Assembly: GCF_025630775.1 (NCBI RefSeq)
Contig: NZ_JAOSZE010000060.1
Coordinates: 1-51,843 of the forward strand
From: Actinoplanes sp. KI2
Lineage (GTDB): Bacteria; Actinomycetota; Actinomycetes; Mycobacteriales; Micromonosporaceae
Reading direction: 5' to 3'
DNA: 51,843 nucleotides
Shown: piece by piece, positions 1 through 9,712 of the stretch
How positions within the stretch are numbered: the first letter of the stretch is position 1
Layout: every line of letters starts with the position of its first letter
The notes under the pieces: generated by a model
The model's input: only the letters and a program-made list of their open reading frames with translations
Database searches by the model: none
What the model was told of the DNA's origin: nothing
Program-made: the position numbers and the translations under genes

Positions 1-505
1 CGGCGACCGCCGGCGCGGGGACCGGCAGGCGGCCGTGCCGGGCGCGGACGGTTCCGGAGCCGAGCGCCACCGGGCCCGCCGAGACGGTGCGGACGCCCAG
101 GTCGGCCAGGGCGGCGCAGCAACCGACCACGTCGGCGATGGCGTCCAGGGCGCCGACCTCGTGGAAGTGCACCTCATCGGGGGTGATGCCGTGCACGCGG
201 GCCTCGGCCTCGGCCAGCCGCCGGAACACGTCGGTGGCCGCCGGCTCGGCACCGGCCCGGGCGAGCAGGTCCCGGATCTCGCGCCAGCGGCGTTCGGGCG
301 GGTCCGGGTCGGCGAGTTCGATGTCCACCTTGAGGGCGCGCAGGCCGGCGCGGCGCACCTCGCGTAGGTGCAGGCGGACCGCATCGCCGGCGACCGCGGT
401 GATCGCCGCCCGGACCGCCTGCTCGTCGGCTCCGGCGTCGAGCAGGGCGCCGAGCAGCATGTCGCCGGCGATCCCGGCCGACGCGTCGATCCAGGCGTGC
501 CGCAT
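1..505 (-). CDS. larC: LarC, nickel insertion protein (partial, C-terminus beyond left edge)
   Basis: LarC is the CTP-dependent cyclometallase that inserts nickel into the pincer pyridinium dinucleotide, the last step of the nickel-pincer nucleotide (NPN) cofactor pathway used by LarA-type racemases and epimerases. The visible 168 residues start MRHAWIDASAGIAGDML, the usual LarC opening, and carry the family motif HFHEVGALDAI at about residues 113-123. The ATG at 505 lies 5 nt beyond the larB stop, so the two are surely co-transcribed. The protein runs off the left edge, so the C-terminal half cannot be judged. Family assignment is confident; activity is inferred from the family. Confidence 0.93.
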   Translation of the reverse strand, partial: MRHAWIDASAGIAGDMLLGALLDAGADEQAVRAAITAVAGDAVRLHLREVRRAGLRALKVDIELADPDPPERRWREIRDLLARAGAEPAATDVFRRLAEAEARVHGITPDEVHFHEVGALDAIADVVGCCAALADLGVRTVSAGPVALGSGTVRARHGRLPVPAPAVA

Positions 506-510
506 GTCGC

Positions 511-1176
511 TCACTCCCAAGGGGCGGCGATCTGGGCGGCCAGGTGACCGGCCCCGTAGCCGTTGTCGATGTTCACCACGGCCACCCCGGGCGCGCAGGC
601 GTTCAGCATCGTCAGCAAGGCGGCCAGGCCCTCGAAGGCGGCGCCGTAACCGACCGACGTCGGGACCGCGACGACCGGGGCGGAGATCAGGCCCGCCACC
701 ACACCGGGCAGGGCGCCGTCCATCCCGGCCACCACGACCACCGCCCGGGCCCGGCGCAGCAGTCCGAGGTGGGACAGCACGCGGTGCAGCCCGGCGACGC
801 CGACGTCGACCACCAGGTCGGCGGGCCGGCCCAGGTAGCGGGCGGTCAGCAGGGCCTCGCGGGCCACCGGCAGGTCGGAGGTGCCCGCGGCCAGGATCGC
901 GACCGGGCCGCCGCTCGGCACGGGCACCGCGGGCGGCCAGGCGAGCAGGCCCGCCGACGGGTCGTGGCCGGCATCGGGCAGGACGCCGAGGATCGCCGCG
1001 GCATGGGCCGGTCCGGCGCGGGTGAACAGGGTGACCACGTCGGGCCGCTCGCGGACGGCGGCCGCGATGCCGGCGACCTGTTCGGGGGTCTTGCCGGCAC
1101 AGTAGACGGCCTCGGGGTAGCCACGCCGCCGCGCCCGATCCAGATCGAGGTCGGCATAGGCGGAAATGTCGGTCAC
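511..1176 (-). CDS. larB: LarB, nicotinic acid adenine dinucleotide carboxylase/hydrolase
   Basis: LarB carboxylates the pyridinium ring of nicotinic acid adenine dinucleotide and hydrolyses its phosphoanhydride, the first step of NPN synthesis. The 221-residue protein has a PurE-like (NCAIR mutase) C-terminal domain: GTSD at 98-101, AGMDGALPGVVAGL at 150-163 and a conserved Cys193 in LNACAPGVAVVNIDNG, the likely equivalent of the catalytic cysteine known in Lactiplantibacillus LarB. The start is GTG at 1176, overlapping the larE stop as GTGA; a longer upstream reading has no support because it would run through larE. Length is normal for the family. Confidence 0.93.
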   Translation of the reverse strand: MTDISAYADLDLDRARRRGYPEAVYCAGKTPEQVAGIAAAVRERPDVVTLFTRAGPAHAAAILGVLPDAGHDPSAGLLAWPPAVPVPSGGPVAILAAGTSDLPVAREALLTARYLGRPADLVVDVGVAGLHRVLSHLGLLRRARAVVVVAGMDGALPGVVAGLISAPVVAVPTSVGYGAAFEGLAALLTMLNACAPGVAVVNIDNGYGAGHLAAQIAAPWE

Positions 1177-2015
1177 TGGCCGTACCCCTGGATCGCGGCG
1201 TGGGTGAAGGCTCCGGACTGGATGCCGGCCAGGTCCAGGGCCACGTAGCGGAAACCGGCGGCCGTGACCGCCTGGTGGATTCTGGAGCGCAGCGGTTCGG
1301 CGGCGGCCCGCGGCAGGTCGGCCGGCGGCAGCTCCAGGCGGGCCACCTCGCCGTGGTGGCGCACTCGCAGGTCGGCGAACCCCAGCCGGCGGAGTGCGGC
1401 CTCGGCCCGCTCCACCTGGCTCAGCTTCCCGGGCAGCACCGGGGAGAAGTGCGGGATGCGGGAGGCCAGGCACGGCGCGGCCGGCTTGTCCGCGCAGGGG
1501 AGGGCGAGCTCGTGGGCGATCCGGCGCACGTCCGCCTTGGCCAGGCCGGCCGTGGCCAGCGGCGTCAGCACCCCGTGGGCCGCGGCGGCGAGCGCGCCGG
1601 GCCGGTCGGTCCGGCGTACGTCATCGGCATTTTCGCCGTAGGCGATCGCGTCCAGGTCGTGCTCGACCGCGACCGTCGCGTCGATCCGGGTGAACAGCTC
1701 CTGCTTGCAATGGAAGCAGCGGTCGGGGCCGTTCGCCCGGTACTCGGGGCGGTCGCCCTCGTGGGTGGTGACCTCGATCAGGGGTACGCCGATCTGCCCC
1801 GCCACCGCGTGCGCGGCGGTGCGCTCGTCGGCCGCCAGGCTGGGGGACACGCCGAGGACGGCGACCACCCGGTCCCGGCCGAGCGCCCGGGCCGCCAGCG
1901 CCAGCAGCACCGACGAGTCGACCCCGCCGGAGAACGCCACGCCCAGCCGCCGTACGCCGGAAAGCTGCCGCGCGACGGCGTCGGCGGCGAGATCGGTGTC
2001 GCTCATAGCCGTCAT
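1173..2015 (-). CDS. larE: LarE, ATP-dependent sulfur transferase of NPN cofactor synthesis
   Basis: LarE is a PP-loop ATPase that adenylates the dicarboxylated pyridinium mononucleotide and transfers sulfur to make the pincer thioacids. The 280-residue sequence has the PP-loop SGGVDSS at 29-35. It has a CxxC at Cys100/Cys103 (DRCFHCKQ) and Cys182 in PCLASRI; Cys174 is also present. Some LarE enzymes sacrifice a single cysteine, while a three-cysteine type binds a [4Fe-4S] cluster. The CxxC plus distal Cys here points to the cluster type, which is an inference. First gene of larE-larB-larC. ATG 2015 is used; ATG 2006 (MSDTDLA) is an equally possible start. larA is not in the window. Confidence 0.94.
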   Translation of the reverse strand: MTAMSDTDLAADAVARQLSGVRRLGVAFSGGVDSSVLLALAARALGRDRVVAVLGVSPSLAADERTAAHAVAGQIGVPLIEVTTHEGDRPEYRANGPDRCFHCKQELFTRIDATVAVEHDLDAIAYGENADDVRRTDRPGALAAAAHGVLTPLATAGLAKADVRRIAHELALPCADKPAAPCLASRIPHFSPVLPGKLSQVERAEAALRRLGFADLRVRHHGEVARLELPPADLPRAAAEPLRSRIHQAVTAAGFRYVALDLAGIQSGAFTHAAIQGYGQ

Positions 2016-2037
2016 TGCACGCCGCGGACCTCGGTGC

Positions 2038-2055
2038 TTGGCAAGCGGTTGCCAA
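2038..2055. promoter_or_regulatory. Inverted repeat upstream of larE (candidate operator)
   Basis: TTGGCAA-GCGG-TTGCCAA is a perfect 7-4-7 inverted repeat whose edge lies 22 bp before the larE ATG. It is the only obvious symmetric element in the 58 bp between larE and the GH15 stop. The lar operon of Lactiplantibacillus is controlled by the Crp-Fnr protein LarR; whether a relative acts here is not visible, since no regulator gene adjoins. Confidence 0.5.
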
Positions 2056-2073
2056 ATGTTGCGCTCGCGGCCG

Positions 2074-3879
<1,806 letters not shown>

Positions 3880-3945
3880 GCCCCGGATCCTTACCCGGGC
3901 CGGATGCCGCCCGAACGCGCAGCGGCGGCAGATAGGTTCGACGAC

Positions 3946-4374
3946 ATGGCGGATGACACCCGGCGCTCGGTGACGCTGCAGCGCACGAGCCTTGGCCGGT
4001 ACGAGGTACGCAACGCCCGCGGCGGCACGATGACCATCGGCGTCGGCGACGGCACCGACTTCACCCCGGTGGAGCTGCTGCTCGCCGCGATCGGCGGCTG
4101 CACGGGCGCCGACGTCGACCACATCACGAGCAAGCGGGCCGAGCCGGACGAGTTCGTTGTCCACGTCACCGGCGACAAGGTGCGGGACGAGAGCGGCGGC
4201 AACCGGCTGGTCAACCTGTCTGTCGAGCTGCGCGTCACCTTCCCGGAGGGCGCCGGCGGCGACGCGGCGCGGGACGTGCTGCCGCGCGCGGCGCGGATGT
4301 CGCACGACCGGCTCTGCACCGTCTCGCGCACGGTCGAGCTCGGCACCCCGGTCGACACCCGCACCGCGCCGTAG
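3946..4374 (+). CDS. OsmC family protein (peroxiredoxin-like)
   Basis: A 142-residue OsmC/Ohr-fold protein. These homodimers reduce organic hydroperoxides with two cysteines, seen here as Cys52 (AAIGGCTGADVD) and Cys124 (HDRLCTVSRTVE). The spacing and the long alpha-helix region fit the YhfA/OsmC subgroup rather than Ohr. ATG 3946 gives the usual N-terminus; ATG 3904 in the same frame would add 14 residues and is less likely because it approaches the divergent GH15 start. The gene is monocistronic and ends at a strong hairpin shared with the convergent permease gene. Confidence 0.87.
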   Translation: MADDTRRSVTLQRTSLGRYEVRNARGGTMTIGVGDGTDFTPVELLLAAIGGCTGADVDHITSKRAEPDEFVVHVTGDKVRDESGGNRLVNLSVELRVTFPEGAGGDAARDVLPRAARMSHDRLCTVSRTVELGTPVDTRTAP

Positions 4375-4385
4375 CGGTCCGGCTT

Positions 4386-4413
4386 GCGGGGCCGCTGCCG
4401 GGAGCGGCCCCGC
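4386..4413. terminator. Bidirectional hairpin between osmC-like gene and permease
   Basis: Perfect 11-bp stem (4386-4396 with 4403-4413) and a 6-nt loop, placed in the 46 bp between two convergent genes. There is no T-run on either strand, as is common for actinobacterial terminators. Confidence 0.7.
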
Positions 4414-4420
4414 GTGACCG

Positions 4421-5335
4421 TCAGCCCTTGACCGAGCCGGCCAGCAGGCCCCGGACGAAGTACCGCTGCAGCAGCAGGAACACCACGACCGGCACCGCGA
4501 TCGAGACGAAGGCGCCCGCCGAGAGCAGCTGCCAGGCGGTGCCCCGGGTGCCGCTCAGGTTGGCCAGGGCCAGGGTGATCGGGGCGACCTCGTTGCCCCC
4601 GCCCGCGAAGACCAGGGCGACCAGCAGGTCGTTCCAGACCCAGAGGAACTGGAAGATGCCGAACGCCGCCAGCGCCGGGGTCATCAGCGGCAGCATCACC
4701 TTGAAGAAGATCGACACGTGCCCGGCGCCGTCCACCCGGGCGGCCTCGACCAGGCCGGCCGGTACCTCGCGCATGAAGTTGTGCAGCAGGTAGATGGCCA
4801 GCGGCAGGGCGAACGTCGAGTGGGCCAGCCACAGCGTCCAGAACGTGCCGGTGATGTGGATGTGCACGAAGATCTCGAGCAGCGGGATCAGCGTGATCTG
4901 CAGCGGGACGATCTGCAGCGCGAAGATCGAGATGAACAGGACGTTCTTCCAGCGGAAGTCGATCCAGGCGAAGGCGTACGCGGCGAGCGTCGCCAGGGAC
5001 AGCGGGATGAGCACCGCCGGGATGCAGATGACCACGGAGTTGACGAAGAAGTCGGCCATGTTGACGCCGCCGTCCTGGCCGAACACCGCCCGGTAGTTGT
5101 CCAGGGTCACCTGCGGGTCGGAGAAGAACGTCCACCAGCCGGTGCGCTTGATCGCCAGCTCCGGCCGGAATGAGGAGACCAGCAGGCCGAACGTGGGGAT
5201 CGTCCACAGCACCGCGATGACGATCGCGGCGAGCGACGCCCACGGGGAGCTGAGCCGCTTCTTGGCGACGGCGGCGGCGCTGGGCTTGGCGGCGAGCAGA
5301 TCGGACTCCGTCACCGGCGGGGCTGCGGTGCTCAT
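4421..5335 (-). CDS. Carbohydrate ABC transporter permease (MalG/AglG type)
   Basis: A 304-residue inner-membrane protein with six predicted transmembrane segments and the cytoplasmic EAA loop VEAARVDGAGHVSIFFKV, which docks on the shared MsiK-type ATPase. Its residues around VPLQITLIPLLEIF and HSTFALPLAIYLL are typical of alpha-glucoside permeases. ATG 5335 overlaps the upstream permease stop as ATGA, so translation is coupled. No ATPase gene lies in the operon, which is normal for actinomycete sugar importers that share one ATPase encoded elsewhere. Confidence 0.93.
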   Translation of the reverse strand: MSTAAPPVTESDLLAAKPSAAAVAKKRLSSPWASLAAIVIAVLWTIPTFGLLVSSFRPELAIKRTGWWTFFSDPQVTLDNYRAVFGQDGGVNMADFFVNSVVICIPAVLIPLSLATLAAYAFAWIDFRWKNVLFISIFALQIVPLQITLIPLLEIFVHIHITGTFWTLWLAHSTFALPLAIYLLHNFMREVPAGLVEAARVDGAGHVSIFFKVMLPLMTPALAAFGIFQFLWVWNDLLVALVFAGGGNEVAPITLALANLSGTRGTAWQLLSAGAFVSIAVPVVVFLLLQRYFVRGLLAGSVKG

Positions 5336-6318
5336 CGTGCCTCCGATTGACGAACGTGCCGGATGTTGTACGCGACGACCGGGATCACCAGGACGAACAG
5401 CAGCACCGCGAGCGCGGCGCCGAGGCCCTGGTTGTCGGCCCGGAACGTCTGGCTGTAGAACTCGTTGGCCACCACGCTGGTCTGGAAGTTGCCGCCGGTC
5501 ATGGTGCGCACGACGTCGAAGACCTTCAGCGTGCCGATGCCGATGGTGGTCAGCACGACCACGATGGTCGGGCGGACGCTGGGCACCGTGATGTTCTTGA
5601 ACATGGTCCAGGCGTTGACGCCGTCGAGCCGGGCGGCCTCGACGATGTCGTCCGGGATCGCCTTGATCGCCGCGGAGAGCACGGTCATGGCGAAGCCGGC
5701 CTGGATCCAGATCATCACGATGATCAGCAGGAACGTGTTGAGCGGCGATTCGATCAGCAGCTGGACCGGCTTGCCGCCGAGCCACACGATGATCTGGTTG
5801 ATCAGGCCGATCTGCTGCACGTTCGCCTGGTCGGGGCGGTACTCGTACATGAACTTCCAGATCACCGACGCCGCCACGAAGGAGATCGACATGGGCAGGA
5901 AGATCAGCGCCTTGGCGAACGACTCGAACCGCGAGCGGTCGACCAGGATCGCGTAGATCAGCCCGATGCCGGTGGCCAGGAACGGCGTGAGGACCACCCA
6001 GAACACCGTGTTGCGCAGGACGACCAACTGGTCCTGGTCGGTGAAGATGTGTTTGTAGTTGTCGATGCCGACGAACGTGTTCCCGGCGGCGTCGAAGAAC
6101 GACTCGTAGATGGTGCGGATGCCGGGGTAGACCAGGCCGATCGCCAGCATCAGCACGACCGGCAGCAGGTAGAGGAACCCGACCCACTTGTCGCCGCGCT
6201 TGCCGCCGCCCAGCCGGCCGGCGAGGAACAGGATGACACCCAGGACCGCGGCGAACAGCAGCAGCGCCGCGAGCATCTGCAGAAGCTTCTCAGGGGTGGT
6301 GGAGGCGGTGTGGAACAC
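5332..6318 (-). CDS. Carbohydrate ABC transporter permease (MalF/AglF type)
   Basis: A 328-residue permease and partner of the MalG-type protein. It has two N-terminal membrane segments (LLFAAVLGVILFLAG and the segment after KWVGFLYLL) and the EAA loop VEAARLDGVNAWTMFK. An extended periplasmic stretch (residues about 85-110, FFDAAGNTFVGIDNYKHIF) is the usual pre-permease region. The start is the ATG at 6318, 96 bp after the binding-protein stop with a strong hairpin in between, so the permeases are probably expressed at a lower level than the binding protein. Substrate: most likely alpha-glucosides or maltodextrin, by similarity only. Confidence 0.92.
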   Translation of the reverse strand: MFHTASTTPEKLLQMLAALLLFAAVLGVILFLAGRLGGGKRGDKWVGFLYLLPVVLMLAIGLVYPGIRTIYESFFDAAGNTFVGIDNYKHIFTDQDQLVVLRNTVFWVVLTPFLATGIGLIYAILVDRSRFESFAKALIFLPMSISFVAASVIWKFMYEYRPDQANVQQIGLINQIIVWLGGKPVQLLIESPLNTFLLIIVMIWIQAGFAMTVLSAAIKAIPDDIVEAARLDGVNAWTMFKNITVPSVRPTIVVVLTTIGIGTLKVFDVVRTMTGGNFQTSVVANEFYSQTFRADNQGLGAALAVLLFVLVIPVVAYNIRHVRQSEAR

Positions 6319-6364
6319 GCGACCCGAACCTCCTTCGTGCTGTACGAGAGGGGAAAGAGGCCGA

Positions 6365-6397
6365 GGCCGGCCGGGAGAAGGTACCTCCCGGCCGGCC
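6365..6397 (-). terminator. Intercistronic hairpin between binding protein and permease genes
   Basis: A perfect 13-bp stem (6365-6377 with 6385-6397) with a 7-nt loop. It lies 18 bp past the binding-protein stop and 47 bp before the permease start. In sugar ABC operons such hairpins act as attenuators or 3'-end stabilisers that raise binding-protein expression over the permeases. Confidence 0.75.
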
Positions 6398-6414
6398 CCG
6401 ATGGAGCTATCAGA

Positions 6415-7776
6415 TCACTTCGGCCAAGACTTTTCGATGTTGTCCACCGTGGTCTTGGTGTCCTGTCCGGTGATCCAGGCCGTCGACTGCTTCCAGAAGG
6501 AGTCCGAGCCGACCGCCGCGGGCATCTGGTCCGAGCCGTCGAACCGGAACTCCGCCTTCGGGTCGAGCAGAATGCCGGCCGCCAGCTTGTCGATCGGGCT
6601 GGTCAGGTTGGCCTGGTCGAGACCCTTGTTCGCGCTCACCCAGCCGCTGGACAGCTTGGCCTTCTCGTTGGCCCAGGTGTCCGAGGACAGGTAGGTCTGG
6701 AACGCCTTGACCTCGGGCCGGTCGGCGAACGCGAGCACGAACTCGCCGCCGCCGAGGACCGGCTTGGTCGAGGCGTCCTTGGCCGGCAGGTAGAACGCGA
6801 AGACGTCGCCGTCCTCGGCCACCTTCTTCTCCTTCGGCCAGTTCGCCGCGTAGAAGCTGGCCTGGCGGTGCATCATGCAGGTGCCGTCGAGGATCGGCAG
6901 GCCCGCGTCCTGGAACGTGGTGGACGCGATGCTCTTGACGTCGCCGAGGCCGCCGTTGACGTAGGCCGGGTTCTTCAGGTACGAGCCGACCCAGTCCAGG
7001 GCTGCCGTCGACTCGGGGCCGTTGAACGGGATCTGGTGGTTGACCCACTTGTCGTACGTCTCCGGGCCGTAGAGCCGGAGCATGGCGTCTTCCATCCAGT
7101 CGGTGACCGGCCAGCCGGTGGCGTCACCGGAGTTGATGCCCGCGCACCACGGCTTCTTCTTGTCGGCCACCATCTTGTCGCTGAGGGCCTTCAGCTCGTC
7201 GAGCGTGGTCGGGATCGTGTAGCCGCCGTCCTTGAAGTCCTTCGGCGAGTACCAGACCAGCGACTTCACGCTGGCGCCCAGCGGCGCGGCGTAGAACTTG
7301 CCGTCGACCGTGCCGTACGCCTTCCAGTCCTTGCTCCAGAACTTGTCGACGTTCGCCTCGGTCTCGGCCGGCGCGGCGACCGCCTTGCCGGTGGCCACGA
7401 GCTGCTTGAGCAGGCCGGGCTGCGGCACGATCGCGAGGTCCGGCGGGTTGCCGGCCTTCGCGCGGACCAGGATCTGGGTCTCGAACGACTTGTCGCCCTC
7501 GTACTTCACCGTGACGCCGGTGCACTGCTCGAAAGGCTTGTACGAATTGATGTGCGGGGTGTCCTCGGGAGTGACGATTCCGGTGTAAATGGTAACCGTC
7601 TTGCCCTTGAGGTCACCGAACTTCGTGTATGGCGCGCAGTCGATGGCCGCCGCCGACGTGCCGCTGCTGCCGGAGTCCTTGTTGTCGCCGCAGGCCGCCA
7701 TGCCGAAGATCAGCCCGGCGCTCAGCGTGCTGGCGAGCACGACCCGCGAACGCGGTGTCGTAGGTTGTCCGAACAT
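6415..7776 (-). CDS. Carbohydrate ABC transporter substrate-binding lipoprotein
   Basis: A 453-residue extracellular binding protein of the MalE/AglE type. The signal peptide ends in a lipobox MAAC with lipidated Cys29, followed by a Ser/Gly-rich tether, then two lobes starting at KGKTVTIYTGIVTPED. Features such as PPDLAIVPQPGLLKQL and KDWKAYGTVDGKFYAAPLG are typical of AglE-like alpha-glucoside binding proteins. First gene of the three-gene importer operon. The 293-bp upstream region has LacI-type palindromes but no regulator gene. Substrate is not provable from sequence. Confidence 0.92.
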   Translation of the reverse strand: MFGQPTTPRSRVVLASTLSAGLIFGMAACGDNKDSGSSGTSAAAIDCAPYTKFGDLKGKTVTIYTGIVTPEDTPHINSYKPFEQCTGVTVKYEGDKSFETQILVRAKAGNPPDLAIVPQPGLLKQLVATGKAVAAPAETEANVDKFWSKDWKAYGTVDGKFYAAPLGASVKSLVWYSPKDFKDGGYTIPTTLDELKALSDKMVADKKKPWCAGINSGDATGWPVTDWMEDAMLRLYGPETYDKWVNHQIPFNGPESTAALDWVGSYLKNPAYVNGGLGDVKSIASTTFQDAGLPILDGTCMMHRQASFYAANWPKEKKVAEDGDVFAFYLPAKDASTKPVLGGGEFVLAFADRPEVKAFQTYLSSDTWANEKAKLSSGWVSANKGLDQANLTSPIDKLAAGILLDPKAEFRFDGSDQMPAAVGSDSFWKQSTAWITGQDTKTTVDNIEKSWPK

Positions 7777-7867
7777 ACCGCTCCCTATGTCAAATCGCGC
7801 CTCCGACGTCCGAAGACGTCGCCGTCCGAAGCGCTACTTGGCTCACAGTCAAGAGGTAACCGAGACG

Positions 7868-7940
7868 TTGCGCAATGATTTCGGCGCGATCGGCTCGTAA
7901 CGATACGGCCGCGACGCCGGGAAACCCTTAACCGGTTAAG
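7868..7940. promoter_or_regulatory. Two palindromes upstream of the sugar importer operon
   Basis: TTGCGCAA (7868-7875) and the perfect 14-bp palindrome CTTAACCGGTTAAG (7927-7940) lie 92 and 151 bp upstream of the binding-protein ATG. Both have the central CG step usual for LacI-family operators, and TTGCGCAA is common in actinomycete maltose/alpha-glucoside operators. They are the likely control sites of the importer; the regulator is not encoded nearby. Confidence 0.5.
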
Positions 7941-8003
7941 AAGAAACGCTGGTCAGGCGCGCATTGCCCCAGGCAGACCCTAGTCGCAAAGCGGCCGCCC
8001 CGC

Positions 8004-8024
8004 CCGGATATCTGGGATATCCGG
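8004..8024 (-). terminator. Hairpin downstream of UDP-glucose dehydrogenase
   Basis: CCGGATATC and GATATCCGG form a perfect 9-bp stem with a 3-nt loop, 45 bp after the UDP-glucose dehydrogenase stop. It is read as a terminator. It could also serve as a palindromic protein site, since AT-rich GATATC cores are rare here. Confidence 0.5.
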
Positions 8025-8069
8025 TGGGACGGCCGGTGTGTCTCGGCCAAAAAGGGGCGTATGGGTAAC

Positions 8070-9434
8070 TCAGCCCGAGACCGACAGATACTTGTAGCCC
8101 AGGCGGCCCATCCGCTCGGCGTCCAGGGCGTGCCGGCCGTCCAGCAGGATCGGCGTACGCATCAGCCGGACGAACTTGCCCCAGTCCAGCTCCAGGTACT
8201 GGGCCCACTCGGTGACCAGCACGACCGCGTCGCAGTCGCCGAAGAGCCCGTCCAGCGTCTCGGACAGGTGCGGAGCGAGCTCGGGCTGCTCCCGGCAGAA
8301 CCGCTCGGCGGCCACCGGGTCGTGCAGCCGCACCCGGGCGCCCCGGGCCAGCAGCAGCTTCGCGACGTCCAGCGCGGGCGAGTCGCGCAGGTCGTCGGTG
8401 TTCGGCTTGAACGCGATGCCGAGCAGGCCGATCTTGCGGCCCTTGAGGATGCGCAGCTCGTCCTGCAGCCGCTCGACGACCGCGATCCGCTGCCGGTCGT
8501 TGACCTCGCGGGCCGCCCGCACGATCGGCATCTCGAGCTTGTACTCGGCAGCAGTGGCGATCAGCGCCTTGGTGTCCTTGCCGAAGCAGGAGCCGCCCCA
8601 GCCGACGCCGGGCTGCAGGAACCGGGAGCCGATCCGCTGGTCGAGGCCGATGCCGCGGGCCACCTCGGTGACGTCCGCGCCGACCTTGCCGGCGAGCTGG
8701 CCGATCTCGTTCACGAAGCTGATCTTGAGGGCGAGGAACGCGTTCGCGGCGTACTTGATCAGTTCAGCCGAGGCCAGGTCGGTGGAGACCAGCGGAACTG
8801 CGGCGATGTCGTCCGGGCGGGGCAGGAAGCCGGGCGCCGTGAACGTCTGGTTGATGATCGGCCGGTAGAGGTGGTTGAGCACCTCGAGGCTGCGCGGGTT
8901 GTCCGAGCCGATCACGATGCGGTCCGGGTAGAGCGTGTCGTGGATGGCGTTGCCCTCGCGCAGGAACTCCGGGTTCGACGCGACCGAGAACTCACTCGCC
9001 GCCGGGCGGTCGTCGCGGTCGGCGAACGACTCGCGCAGAATCGCGTCCACCCAGTTGCCGCTGCCGATCGGCACGGTCGACTTGTTCACCACCACGGTGA
9101 AGGTGTGGTCGAGGTAGCGGGCCACGCTCTCCGCGGCCGACCGCAGATAATGCAGGTCGGGGCTGCCGTCCTCGGCCGACGGGGTCTGCACGGCGACGAA
9201 CACCACGTCGGCGCCGGGCACCGCTTCGGCGTAGCTGGTGGTGAAGGTCAGGTTGGCCGACGCCTCGGCGAGCAGCTCCTCCATGCCCGGCTCGTAGATC
9301 GGGCAGCGGCCGGCCCGGAGCATGTCGACCTTGGCCTGGTCGAGGTCGACGCAGGTCACCTGGTGTCCGAGGAACGCCAGGCTGACCCCGGTCGTGAGAC
9401 CGACATAGCCGGTGCCGACAACGCAAACCCTCAT
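8070..9434 (-). CDS. ugd: UDP-glucose 6-dehydrogenase
   Basis: A 454-residue enzyme oxidising UDP-glucose to UDP-glucuronate with two NAD+ turnovers, supplying glucuronate for exopolysaccharide and cell-wall polymers. The N-terminal Rossmann motif GTGYVG is at 7-12. The catalytic cysteine is Cys283 in GVGWGGSCFGKDT, with Lys228 in ELIKYAANAFLA and the C-terminal UDP-binding domain (IAFKPNTDDLRDSP). The start ATG 9434 follows a GGGAGCGG ribosome-binding site; a -10-like TATAGT lies on the minus strand at 9474-9469. The gene stands alone, divergent from the xyloglucanase. Length is normal. Confidence 0.95.
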   Translation of the reverse strand: MRVCVVGTGYVGLTTGVSLAFLGHQVTCVDLDQAKVDMLRAGRCPIYEPGMEELLAEASANLTFTTSYAEAVPGADVVFVAVQTPSAEDGSPDLHYLRSAAESVARYLDHTFTVVVNKSTVPIGSGNWVDAILRESFADRDDRPAASEFSVASNPEFLREGNAIHDTLYPDRIVIGSDNPRSLEVLNHLYRPIINQTFTAPGFLPRPDDIAAVPLVSTDLASAELIKYAANAFLALKISFVNEIGQLAGKVGADVTEVARGIGLDQRIGSRFLQPGVGWGGSCFGKDTKALIATAAEYKLEMPIVRAAREVNDRQRIAVVERLQDELRILKGRKIGLLGIAFKPNTDDLRDSPALDVAKLLLARGARVRLHDPVAAERFCREQPELAPHLSETLDGLFGDCDAVVLVTEWAQYLELDWGKFVRLMRTPILLDGRHALDAERMGRLGYKYLSVSG

Positions 9435-9636
9435 GAACCGCTCCCTACTCGGCCGTGAACAACGCCACACTATACACCGGTTCGAAACATTACCTCCTGG
9501 GCAAAGCGTCCGCCTGGTTTACGGAAAGTGTTCGCGCCATATCGGCCAATTGCTGAACGTAAATAAGCAATTGAGTGACGCCAATTATTAATGGCCGTCG
9601 TAAATCGCGCGATTGTCAACTTGGGGTTTCCAGGTC

Positions 9637-9642
9637 TTGACA
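9637..9642 (+). promoter_or_regulatory. Candidate -35 hexamer of the GH74 promoter
   Basis: A perfect TTGACA lies 76 bp upstream of the GH74 start. At 17-18 bp spacing the -10 is poor (GACCCT/ACCCTC), so transcription would start at or just before the CebR-type box at 9670. The rest of 9435-9636 is AT-richer than its surroundings and holds the divergent ugd promoter; no gene is seen there. Confidence 0.45.
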
Positions 9643-9669
9643 GGCGTGTGACAGGGGCCGACCCTCAAC

Positions 9670-9683
9670 TGGGAGCGCTCCCA
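9670..9683. promoter_or_regulatory. CebR-type operator, TGGGAGCGCTCCCA
   Basis: The 14-bp palindrome is identical to the consensus CebR box of streptomycetes. There this LacI-family repressor of cellulose/cello-oligosaccharide genes is released by cellobiose and cellotriose. It sits 30 bp before the GH74 ATG and near the predicted transcription start. An identical copy is at 49501. Confidence 0.88.
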
Positions 9684-9712
9684 TGTGGACGCCCGTCTAT
9701 GAAAGGTGCCGT

